Below, piece after piece: positions 43,022 to 51,097 of a stretch of 64,000 nt of DNA. Location: positions 1 to 64,000 of the forward strand of contig PRDH01000015.1 in the NCBI GenBank assembly GCA_003345545.1, read 5' to 3'. Position 1 is the first letter of the stretch; every line of letters begins with the position of its first letter. Source of the stretch: Candidatus Thorarchaeota archaeon (GTDB lineage: Archaea; Asgardarchaeota; Thorarchaeia; Thorarchaeales; Thorarchaeaceae). Position numbers and translations under genes: made by a program. The notes beneath the pieces were generated by a model. That model was not told where the DNA came from. It saw nothing but the letters and a program-made list of their open reading frames with translations, and did not search any database.

Positions 43022-43939
43022 TCAGAACCATTTCTTCGCCACATAATAGACAACTAGCGCCATCACGATGCTTGAAGATAGCAATACCACAATGAAAGTA
43101 GCAATGCGATAGTCTATCGGCGCTGTAGTATTGCTTATAGTCGTTGAAGTGTTTGTGGCCACCTCTCCTGCTATGAACGGAGAGTCGGATCGGTCATACG
43201 AGAAATAGATACCATCCGTAGCACGAATCTCCACAATATAGGTGTCAAGCTTGTAGAATTGTGAGCAGTTCCAGTTGTACCACTTCTCTGTCAATGACGA
43301 TGCAACTGTTTCAAACGTGAGCCCGAGGTCAGACGAAACCCGAACATCATAGCGAAGAGAGTCATCGACGTTGATGTCATATGCATACCATCTGATTGTG
43401 TTCACGCCAGTCCACTCTTCGCCACCGTTAGGAGAGAGCACAGTGACCGCGGGTACGAAGTAATTGCCGATGTACACGTTTTGAAAGACTATGGATAGCA
43501 CAGTCCCATTTGTCAGCCATACAGTGGAATTAATGAAACATGTAGCATTGTTGCCCAGAGTCTTGGTGTCTATGACGAGTGTAGGCGTATCTTGTTCAAC
43601 TGCAATAGTTGCCGGAATCGCTGGCGCAACTACCTCAAGACGTGATCTGTTCACGACTGATGCACTCCATGCAGACCGGAGAATCACATGGTCACCAGCA
43701 ATGACTGAGTCAGATAGGACTGCAATCTCAGTCAGATTAGCAGGTGTATGGTATGTAAGATTCAGTTGAGGTGAATCAGCAGAGAGCGTGCTTGGATAGA
43801 GATCAATTGTAGTTATCAACGAATTCCCGGTATTGGGAGAGAATACCAGCATTGAAGATAGCATCAAGAAAACCGAGGCAATTACAAAGCAAAGACGAAA
43901 CCCATGCGGACTGTTGCTACTTTGAACCTGCTGTTTCAA
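43022..43939 (-). CDS. Surface protein with an N-terminal and C-terminal anchor
   Basis: The 305-residue protein has an N-terminal hydrophobic segment (about residues 16-38), an outer domain rich in N-glycosylation sequons, the motif VTVLSPNGGEEWTGVNTIRW seen in archaeal beta-sandwich surface proteins, and a C-terminal membrane helix. The start is a TTG at 43939 that overlaps the stop of the winged-helix gene upstream (TTGA), so the two are translated together. It probably acts as the sensor part for that membrane-bound regulator. Confidence 0.6.
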   Translation of the reverse strand: MKQQVQSSNSPHGFRLCFVIASVFLMLSSMLVFSPNTGNSLITTIDLYPSTLSADSPQLNLTYHTPANLTEIAVLSDSVIAGDHVILRSAWSASVVNRSRLEVVAPAIPATIAVEQDTPTLVIDTKTLGNNATCFINSTVWLTNGTVLSIVFQNVYIGNYFVPAVTVLSPNGGEEWTGVNTIRWYAYDINVDDSLRYDVRVSSDLGLTFETVASSLTEKWYNWNCSQFYKLDTYIVEIRATDGIYFSYDRSDSPFIAGEVATNTSTTISNTTAPIDYRIATFIVVLLSSSIVMALVVYYVAKKWF

Positions 43940-44418
43940 TCTCCATCACCTTCTGAAAACGGTTGCTCTCTCCATACCTTCAGGGCTTCATACCATAGCA
44001 CCACACATACTGATACTAGGATACAAATCAGGGTAGCGGAGTACCAGTCAGCATACCAGATCAACAGAGAAGCAAAAGCTGCTGTAAGCGACGAGTACAG
44101 TGTTGCGTAGAACAGGTATCTTGGTACCAGGAGTCTACCCTTTCCAATGAATTGATTCAATATGCCTACTCGTACATCTCGTGTTACGCTGTACTGTCCA
44201 TGAACATCTTTCTCAACAAGGCCGTACTGACGCAGCCGCTCTAGATGGTGCATGGACAGCGATGGGCTTGAGAGATCAGCCCCACGCTGGATTTCTCTCG
44301 CAGTCAGTGGCTCTGGATGCCGAAGCATATACCAGTAGACTGACAGGGTCTTGCCTTTGATCAACTCGGCCAATTCTTCATCAGTAGGCTCCAATTTGGT
44401 CAAGACCCGCGACTCCAA
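43936..44418 (-). CDS. Winged-helix regulator with two transmembrane helices
   Basis: The 160-residue protein begins with a winged-helix DNA-binding domain (TAREIQRGADLSSPSLSMHHLERLRQYGLVEK) and ends with two hydrophobic segments (about residues 100-146) and a short acidic tail. The domain is ArsR/DUF-type and would sit on the inner face of the membrane. It is translationally coupled to the surface protein gene by a TTGA overlap, so the pair may form a sensor and a tethered transcription factor. The target genes are unknown. Confidence 0.72.
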   Translation of the reverse strand: MESRVLTKLEPTDEELAELIKGKTLSVYWYMLRHPEPLTAREIQRGADLSSPSLSMHHLERLRQYGLVEKDVHGQYSVTRDVRVGILNQFIGKGRLLVPRYLFYATLYSSLTAAFASLLIWYADWYSATLICILVSVCVVLWYEALKVWREQPFSEGDGD

Positions 44419-44608
44419 ATAGTTGATGAAGCTGTGACGGGAAATGACTCTTAAAGCCTGCTAATCAGCTCTTGACTACGGAGACCTCAAGGCAAGGCTA
44501 AAAAGGGGTATTCGTTTTTCATGACCCAAACATAGCACTCCATCGATGTCCAACTAGCGGGCTCTATGGTAGAATGAGCCTTACTGAACAAACAGGAGAA
44601 AGCCATAG

Positions 44609-44962
44609 ATGTCTTCGGTCCCAACACCAGTCACACCAAAACCCCCAAGGACGAGAGAGAGGGTACTAGTCATTCTCCAAGAGCAGTGCAAAGAGTGTGG
44701 GCTTTGCATAGAGTTCTGCCCCAAGAAAGTCCTGTGTTTTACAGACATCTATAATCGAAAAGGGTACCATCCTGTCACTGCGTGCGATATTGATGCATGT
44801 GTGAACTGCGAGTTCTGTGAGCGAATTTGCCCGGATATGGCTATTTTTCTTGCCGGCCGTGAAGAGGCAAAGAAGGCGTACAAAGCAGGGGCGCTTGAAG
44901 AGGGAACTGTAATCCCGGAGTTCGAGGCAAAGCCAGCAGAGAGGAAGGAGAAGTCAAAGTAG
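44609..44962 (+). CDS. korD: 2-oxoglutarate:ferredoxin oxidoreductase delta (ferredoxin) subunit
   Basis: The 117-residue protein holds two 4Fe-4S motifs, CKECGLCIEFCP and CVNCEFCERICP, and a basic C-terminus, the layout of KorD/PorD subunits that carry electrons to ferredoxin. The ATG at 44609 is preceded by AACAGGAGAAAG. Its stop directly abuts the korA start at 44963. The korB and korC genes are about 3.5 kb downstream, past three unrelated genes. Confidence 0.9.
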   Translation: MSSVPTPVTPKPPRTRERVLVILQEQCKECGLCIEFCPKKVLCFTDIYNRKGYHPVTACDIDACVNCEFCERICPDMAIFLAGREEAKKAYKAGALEEGTVIPEFEAKPAERKEKSK

Positions 44963-46099
44963 ATGCCCGAGCGTATCATGTTCACAATGGGGGATATTGC
45001 ATGCGCTGAGGGTGCACTCTGTGCTGGTTGCAGATACTTTGGTGGATATCCAATCACACCTGCCACCGAGATTGCAGAATGGATGTCACAGAGAATGCCG
45101 CAAGTTGGTGGTGCCTATGTTCAGTATGAAGATGAGATAGCATCCATTACGAGCGTGATAGGTGCGTCATGGACTGGAGTGAAATCAATGACAGCTACCT
45201 CAGGTCCTGGTGTAAGCCTCATGCAAGAAGCAATTGGCCTGGCAGTGATGACTGAAACACCGCTTGTACTCGTGAACATCATGCGTGGAGGCCCAAGCAC
45301 AGGACAGCCCACAAGGGGTCAACAGGGCGATGTCATGCAGGCAAAATGGGGAAGCCACGGCGACTATCAAATAATCGCTCTCACTCCAGCATCAGTTCAG
45401 GAGATGTTCGACCAGACTATTCAGGCATTCAATCTGTCAGAGCGGTATCGAACGCCTGTCTATGTGCTGGCTGATGAAACCGTGGGCCATATGAGAGAGA
45501 AACTAATCATCCCTGATCAAAAAGACATATGGATTGAGAACCGCAAAACACCCACTGTGGAACCATCAGAGTATCTACCATTCAAAGCAGATGATGACCT
45601 CGTGCCGCCAATGGCTCTGTTGGGATCCAAATATCAGTTCTATGCCACCGGCTTGACTCATGATGAAAGAGGGTATCCAAGTGACAGCGAAGAAGTTCAG
45701 ATTGAACTCATAACTCGTCTCAGCAACAAGATACTCCGTAATGCGGATAAGATCATTGACGTCGACCGTGTAGAGCTGGATGATGCCAGAATCGCTGTGA
45801 TATCATATGGCACGCCAGCACGAAGTGCAAAGAGGGCCATCAAGATCGCTCGCGAGCAGGGTATCAAGGTCGGGATGCTAAGGCTCAAGACTGTGTGGCC
45901 ATTCCCTGAAAACGAGGTTGCACAGATTGCCACAGAGGTCGACCATATCATTGTCGCAGAACAGAACCTTGGACAGGTCTACTATATGGTGAAGGCTGCA
46001 GCTGCTTCGACACCAGTTCATCTAATGGCAAAGCCCGCAGGAATGCCGCAGCTTCCTAGCGAGATTCTTGACAAAATCAAAGAGATTGATGCGCAATAG
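44963..46099 (+). CDS. korA: 2-oxoglutarate:ferredoxin oxidoreductase alpha subunit
   Basis: KorA is the substrate/pyrimidine-domain subunit of the ferredoxin-dependent 2-oxoglutarate oxidoreductase that interconverts 2-oxoglutarate plus CoA and succinyl-CoA plus CO2. Seen: GCRYFGGYPITPATEI, TATSGPGVSLMQEAIG and RGGPSTGQPTRGQQGD, characteristic of the family. Length 378 is normal. Its start ATG follows the korD stop with no gap. It fits with the ATP-citrate lyase, aconitase and isocitrate dehydrogenase genes elsewhere in the window. Confidence 0.92.
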   Translation: MPERIMFTMGDIACAEGALCAGCRYFGGYPITPATEIAEWMSQRMPQVGGAYVQYEDEIASITSVIGASWTGVKSMTATSGPGVSLMQEAIGLAVMTETPLVLVNIMRGGPSTGQPTRGQQGDVMQAKWGSHGDYQIIALTPASVQEMFDQTIQAFNLSERYRTPVYVLADETVGHMREKLIIPDQKDIWIENRKTPTVEPSEYLPFKADDDLVPPMALLGSKYQFYATGLTHDERGYPSDSEEVQIELITRLSNKILRNADKIIDVDRVELDDARIAVISYGTPARSAKRAIKIAREQGIKVGMLRLKTVWPFPENEVAQIATEVDHIIVAEQNLGQVYYMVKAAAASTPVHLMAKPAGMPQLPSEILDKIKEIDAQ

Positions 46100-46173
46100 A
46101 GCCAACGGCTATTCTTGGTTCATGATGCTCTACACAGGGAAGAGTTAAGTCAAGAAGACGATGGAGTTTGATC

Positions 46174-47148
46174 ATGAGGGTCCTAGTGACTGGGTCATTT
46201 GGCAACCTCGGAGAGAGCACATTATTGGCACTCTTCGAGAAGGACTATGAAATAAGATGCTTCGATCTATGTACTAATGCAAGCCAAAAGACACAAGAAA
46301 GGTTGGAGAAGAGAGGCGTCTTTGACACAATATGGGGGGATATTCTTGACATAGAAACTGTGAAATCTAGTGTCGAAGATGTTGACTGCATCATCCACCT
46401 AGTGGGAATCATGCCCCCCTTGTCTGAGAGAAGACCAGATCTTGCAAGAGCCATAAACGTTGAGGGAACTCGAAACATCATCAATGCAGCAGAAACACAG
46501 GGCAGATTACCCAAGTTCATCTTTGCAGGATCGGTATCAACATTCGGACCCACGATGCACCTCCAGCCACCACGAGCTGCAAAGGATCCATTGGTAGCCA
46601 CTGATACATACACTGAAACAAAAATCGCCTGCGAAGGGATAGTACGAGCGTGCAGTCTTCCTTGGACAATCCTGCGAATCACAGCGGCACCACCAACTGT
46701 GGTTAGTGCAGACATGAGTGCACTGATGTTCGAGATGCCACTCGACCAACGGATCGAGTTCGTACACTCTCGGGATGTTGGCCTGGCCTGTGCAAATGCA
46801 GTGGAGGCAGAAACATCTGGAAAGACACTTCTAATAGGCGGTGGAAGGTCAAACCAGATGATTCAACGGGAATTTATCTCGAGAGTAATGAAGTTGATGG
46901 GTCTGGGATTGCCCCCTGAGTCCGCATTCAAAGTGCCAAAGAGGCCCGAGGAATACTATTACACTGATTGGCTCGATACCGAAGAGTCACAGCGACTTCT
47001 GAAATATCAGACTCGAGCATTTGACCAGTATCTCGAAGAGATGAAGTCCATGCTAGGTGTCAAGAGATATGTTACCAGACTATTCAAGGGACAAGCGATG
47101 AAGCAAATACTTGCGGCCTCACCATATTACACGAAGAGCGATGACTGA
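46174..47148 (+). CDS. NAD-dependent epimerase/dehydratase-family SDR protein
   Basis: The 324-residue protein is an extended SDR. Seen: Rossmann motif VTGSFGNLGESTLL, GTRNIINAAE, and the YTETK active site (YxxxK) preceded by a GSVSTFG serine. The ATG at 46174 has GGAG seven bases upstream. The substrate is unknown; sugar-nucleotide or steroid-like and hydroxyacyl substrates are all used by the family. It follows korA by 74 bases and is convergent with the small GTPase gene; no clear link to the kor enzyme is seen. Confidence 0.82.
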   Translation: MRVLVTGSFGNLGESTLLALFEKDYEIRCFDLCTNASQKTQERLEKRGVFDTIWGDILDIETVKSSVEDVDCIIHLVGIMPPLSERRPDLARAINVEGTRNIINAAETQGRLPKFIFAGSVSTFGPTMHLQPPRAAKDPLVATDTYTETKIACEGIVRACSLPWTILRITAAPPTVVSADMSALMFEMPLDQRIEFVHSRDVGLACANAVEAETSGKTLLIGGGRSNQMIQREFISRVMKLMGLGLPPESAFKVPKRPEEYYYTDWLDTEESQRLLKYQTRAFDQYLEEMKSMLGVKRYVTRLFKGQAMKQILAASPYYTKSDD

Positions 47149-47216
47149 TTCTCTTTGGAGAGAGAACGAGAGATATCACACGAAATCAAAGGCACGTTCA
47201 TTCTCATGGCAAAGGA

Positions 47217-47732
47217 CTAGAAAAGCGATTGGCAAATGCTCCGTGCAATCATCTCGAAGGCCTTGTTCACATTCTTATCATCTCTGACCGAGGTTTCGAT
47301 ATAGTCCATTCCTAGTTCGCGTGCCATTCTTTGGCCTTCCTCAATAGGGATGACTCTCTCCTCCACAAGGTCTGTCTTGTTCGCCACAAGTAATGACTTG
47401 TATTCCTCCACATTTCGGTCGACTTCTTTTTTCCATTCAATCACATCATGTAGAGTTTCCCATGCAGTGACATCATAGAGGAAAATGACTCCCTGCGTGC
47501 CAATGTAGTAGTTTGCCCGTACCCTCTCAAGAAAAGCCTGAGAGCCCAGATCCCAAATCTGGAGATTCACAAGATTGTTGTCAACCTGCATCTTCTTGTA
47601 GGCAAAACCAGTTCCTAGGGTTGGAGAATAGTGTTCCCTGAAGACCCCTGTGGAGTATCGGATGATGATACTCGTCTTGCCTACTGATGCGGATCCAACG
47701 GTGACTACCTTGAGAAGATAAGTTGGACTCAT
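47217..47732 (-). CDS. Ras/Rab-superfamily small GTPase with altered G3 motif
   Basis: The 171-residue protein is a eukaryote-like small GTPase. Seen: G1 GSASVGKTS (residues 13-21), switch I threonine T38 in SPTLGTG, G3 WDLGSQ (residues 60-65), G4 ANKTD (117-121) and G5 ETS (146-148). At G3 the second glycine of the Arf-like DxGGQ (Gly60 in Ras) is Ser64, while the glutamine is kept. There is no C-terminal cysteine for prenylation. The ATG at 47732 has GGGATG seven bases upstream. It follows a longin-like protein gene on the same strand by 104 bases. Target and membrane are unknown. Confidence 0.88.
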   Translation of the reverse strand: MSPTYLLKVVTVGSASVGKTSIIIRYSTGVFREHYSPTLGTGFAYKKMQVDNNLVNLQIWDLGSQAFLERVRANYYIGTQGVIFLYDVTAWETLHDVIEWKKEVDRNVEEYKSLLVANKTDLVEERVIPIEEGQRMARELGMDYIETSVRDDKNVNKAFEMIARSICQSLF

Positions 47733-47836
47733 ACTTAATCATCCCACGAATCTCAGGGACCTATTGTCGTGTAAATCAGATAACGGTTACCATGACATAT
47801 GAACTCGTCGAATGAACATACAGAGCAGCTGTAATC

Positions 47837-49438
47837 CTAGTACGTGATGGTTGTAGGGATAGATGTGATGGTCTTAGGAATAGTGATACCGAGTTGTAAT
47901 GACAGTATCAGCAGAGTCAACTTCGCGGCCGCTCCCAGTTTGGAGTACTCCAACATCAAACGCTTCAGGCTCTCATTCTTTTGCCACTTCACCCAATAAT
48001 CAGGAGGTATATCCATCAGCGGCACTCCGGATGCCGCACAGATTCTACTGATACGCTCTGTCCCATAGATGGCCTGACCCCTTGTGACAAGGGTGAAGAT
48101 CATCTCTTCTGTAGCATCATCACCTGCCGGTGTTAACGACCCGGTCTTGATTGTTCTAATCTGAGACCGACCATGGCTGCTCAGTTGCTCTAACCAGAGG
48201 GAGTACTCCTCAAATCCTCGCATATCAAATGGAGCAAACCGACTGACTATGCGTTCTCTGAAGGCATTAGTAAGGGCAATAGCAAAGGATTCAAGGTTCC
48301 TAGGGTCAAGAGCCGCCGCAAACTGTGCCAGGATTTTCATCCATTCACCAAAGAGGAGCATGAGCCTTCGGTTGTTGAGGCCTTCGAGGATTTTGATGTC
48401 GAAATCAACAGACCAATGGTTGTCTGCAAAACGAAGTTGCCCCAGGGTTTCGGGGGTCTCACTCGCATTCATAACAGAGGTCAGAGCTTTAGTGGCATCT
48501 CCTACCGGGTAGCATTCCTCAGCCACACGTAGCGATATCTCAAGAACCTCCTTTGCCAGGAGAATACGTCTCTTCTCGGGAGAGAGAGCCTCAATCACCC
48601 CAGTTTCAAGAAGATAGTCCAGCGCCCTAAGTATCTCTCGCTCATCGTATGAGGCGCCGAGCTCACCAAGTATCTCTCTGACAGTTCGTCGGCCGTCCAT
48701 CAGACCTGCAATACGGGGGATTACAACAAGCATCTCTGGATGTAGGTTGCGCAATGCTTCGGTTTCTCGAGATGTCGCCTGCACATACCGAAAGAACTCA
48801 GTCCGAGCCGAAACGAAATCATTGAAGCTCAGTGTGTTACGAAAGCGAATGACGCGATATGCCCATAACTTGGATATCTCAAGGAATAGGTCTCTCTTTG
48901 ATAGTCCACTCACTTCCAGTATCTCCTTCATGTTTCGGGATCCGTTGATTAGCGGCACGAGAGTACCACTGGACGTGACAATTGTGTTCGGGTCAACTGT
49001 GAAGTATGGTACCCATGAATCGGGAAGGTCATCAAAGGAGAGCTTCATCATCACGCTTTCGCCAAAGGGCTCCAAGTAGGCCTCTGCAAAGGACACATCA
49101 TTATCATAGAGTTGCGTTTTTGGAAGCCATTTCTGTTCAAATTCAGTCAGCAGCGAATTGAGTACACGAATGACCTCTGTGTTAAGACTCTGCACGCCAA
49201 CAGCTACCATGTGCACATTCTCGCCATTCAATACTGTAAAAACGTGAGCCCCATAATCTACGTGGAAGACAGGTGCACTCTGCTGAAACACTTCTTTTGA
49301 GAACATGTCGATGGCAGTGAAGAAGCTTGATGCGAGAATAGGATTCATACCAAAGGCACGAGGATCAAGTTGCATGTAGAAACGAGGATTGCTGTTCTTG
49401 TCTGTTATTAGGATGGCTTCAATCACGTGTCCAGGCAT
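47837..49438 (-). CDS. Longin/roadblock-like protein with two winged-helix repeats
   Basis: The 533-residue protein starts with a roughly 105-residue alpha/beta domain (EAILITDKNSNPRFYMQL, HVFTVLNGENVHMVAVG, then a long helix) like longin or roadblock domains. Two similar segments follow: NGSRNMKEILEVSGLSKRDLFLEISKLW (about residues 165-192) and DGRRTVREILGELGASYDEREILRALDYL (about 248-276), each with the helix-turn-helix/wing pattern seen in DUF4388-type proteins. The remaining 240 residues are helical and unrecognised. It lies upstream of the small GTPase on the same strand and may be its regulator or scaffold. Confidence 0.65.
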   Translation of the reverse strand: MPGHVIEAILITDKNSNPRFYMQLDPRAFGMNPILASSFFTAIDMFSKEVFQQSAPVFHVDYGAHVFTVLNGENVHMVAVGVQSLNTEVIRVLNSLLTEFEQKWLPKTQLYDNDVSFAEAYLEPFGESVMMKLSFDDLPDSWVPYFTVDPNTIVTSSGTLVPLINGSRNMKEILEVSGLSKRDLFLEISKLWAYRVIRFRNTLSFNDFVSARTEFFRYVQATSRETEALRNLHPEMLVVIPRIAGLMDGRRTVREILGELGASYDEREILRALDYLLETGVIEALSPEKRRILLAKEVLEISLRVAEECYPVGDATKALTSVMNASETPETLGQLRFADNHWSVDFDIKILEGLNNRRLMLLFGEWMKILAQFAAALDPRNLESFAIALTNAFRERIVSRFAPFDMRGFEEYSLWLEQLSSHGRSQIRTIKTGSLTPAGDDATEEMIFTLVTRGQAIYGTERISRICAASGVPLMDIPPDYWVKWQKNESLKRLMLEYSKLGAAAKLTLLILSLQLGITIPKTITSIPTTITY

Positions 49439-49626
49439 CTTGACGCACTATCTTTGATGATGGTAGGTTTTGATGAATATTAGCCTTCTTTGGAGAGACA
49501 ATAGGTAGGTATCTCACGACTTCATTGAGAGCGGTCAGTGCATTTTATCATGACTGACTATTCGAATATGACTCGACTCGTCGACCACATCAACAAGCCT
49601 TTTATCATATTGACAGTCGAAACTTG

Positions 49627-50487
49627 ATGAGAGTACCCTCCATGACTGAAGCAGTGCGTGTCTTGAAGCATCCGATGGCCAAGTACATTCGAACTGATAG
49701 AACTCCATTCATCTATTGCCCGGGCTGCTCTGTCGGGATTGTATCAGGCATGCTCGCAAGAGCAATTGATAATCTTGGCATCGATTTTACCAAGGTCGTA
49801 GTGGTTTCAGGCGTTGGATGTACAGGAAGAACCTCAGGGTACTTCAAGACGGGGACATACCATACAACTCATGGAAGGGCAATAGCTTTCGCAGAAGGCG
49901 TGAAAATAGCTAATCCTGAACTCAGCGTCATTGTTGTCAGTGGGGATGGGGATGTTGCAGCTATTGGCGGTAATCATCTCATTCATGCGTGTCGTAGGAA
50001 TATTGACATAACTGTCATCTGCATCAACAACTTCAATTACGGCATGACAGGAGGGCAGTTTGGCCCAACAACTGAGCACGAACGATTCTCTCAGACGAGC
50101 CCAGCTCCGATTGGCAACATAGAGCATCCATTCAACTTAGTGAAGCTAGCAGCATCATCTGGTGCGACCTTTGTGGCGAGATGGACAGCAATCCAAGTTC
50201 GAAGAGCAACAAAGTCAATGGAGAAGGCAATCAAGAGGAAGGGTTTTTCATTCGTCGAAATAATCGGAGCCTGCCCCACAGCCTATGGTAGAATGAACCG
50301 ATTGGGTGACGGTCTGGCCATGCATAAGCATCTACTGGAGGTCGCCGAGATTCAGAATGGTCTGCCACCTCATGAGGCAGAGCTTGACTATGCTCGTAGA
50401 ATTGTATGTGGTGAGTTTGTGGACATTGAAAAGCCGGAGTACACCGCTGTTCTAGAAGAAGCGCATCGTCGAGCCAAGGGTGAATGA
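49627..50487 (+). CDS. korB: 2-oxoglutarate:ferredoxin oxidoreductase beta subunit
   Basis: KorB binds thiamine pyrophosphate. Seen: CPGCSVGIVSGML, the TPP/metal motif GDGDVAAIGGNHLIHACRRN and NNFNYGMTGGQFGPTT. Length 286 is normal. Start at 49627 or a second ATG at 49642 cannot be settled; a TTTATCATATT element lies about 25 bases upstream, compatible with a leaderless or short-leader transcript. It overlaps korC and lies on the plus strand, separated from korDA by the epimerase and, on the minus strand, the GTPase and longin genes. Confidence 0.92.
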   Translation: MRVPSMTEAVRVLKHPMAKYIRTDRTPFIYCPGCSVGIVSGMLARAIDNLGIDFTKVVVVSGVGCTGRTSGYFKTGTYHTTHGRAIAFAEGVKIANPELSVIVVSGDGDVAAIGGNHLIHACRRNIDITVICINNFNYGMTGGQFGPTTEHERFSQTSPAPIGNIEHPFNLVKLAASSGATFVARWTAIQVRRATKSMEKAIKRKGFSFVEIIGACPTAYGRMNRLGDGLAMHKHLLEVAEIQNGLPPHEAELDYARRIVCGEFVDIEKPEYTAVLEEAHRRAKGE

Positions 50488-50488
50488 T

Positions 50489-51049
50489 TTGAGCAGATAC
50501 GAGATACGAATCGCAGGCTTTGGTGGTCAAGGTGTGGTCACAATGGCTGTGGTGGTCGGAGAAACCGCTGCACTGAATGACAATAAGTACGTCGTGCAGA
50601 CCCAGTCATATGGACCGGAAGCCCGTGGCGGTGCGAGCAAGAGCGAGATAGTCATCTCTGATGAAGAAATTGACTACCCAAAGGTCATGGCACCTGATGT
50701 GTTTGTGGCGTTGAGTAGAGCTGCCTACCTAGAATACATCCACGGTCTAAAAGAGGATGGAGTTCTTATCATAGATGAAGACATGGTGGGCGTGGAGGGC
50801 AAGCTTCCCAAAGGAGTGAAGGTCTACAAGATACCTGCAACAAAGATTGCAGACAAGGAAGTAGGTAACAAACAAGCGACAAATATGGTGATGCTAGGAG
50901 CCTTTACCGTCATCACGAGAGCATTGTCAATTGGGGGGCTGAGGGCCAGAATCGAAGAGAAGTGGCCGAAATTCCTCAAGACGAACATGCTCGCATTGGA
51001 ACTGGGCATAAGAGCGGGCGAAGAGGCCTTGGCCAAGAACGATGACTGA
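50489..51049 (+). CDS. korC: 2-oxoglutarate:ferredoxin oxidoreductase gamma subunit
   Basis: KorC is the CoA-binding gamma subunit. Seen: IAGFGGQGVVTMAVVVGE, SYGPEARGGASKSEIVIS and NMVMLGAFTVITRALS, all family-typical. Start is a TTG at 50489, five bases after GGTGA, just past the korB stop; a GTG at 50480 is also possible. With korA, korB and korD it makes a complete four-subunit enzyme. Confidence 0.92.
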   Translation: MSRYEIRIAGFGGQGVVTMAVVVGETAALNDNKYVVQTQSYGPEARGGASKSEIVISDEEIDYPKVMAPDVFVALSRAAYLEYIHGLKEDGVLIIDEDMVGVEGKLPKGVKVYKIPATKIADKEVGNKQATNMVMLGAFTVITRALSIGGLRARIEEKWPKFLKTNMLALELGIRAGEEALAKNDD

Positions 51050-51097
51050 GTGACACATGGGTCGCTGCTACTAAGGTATGCTTAGAAATAGGATACG

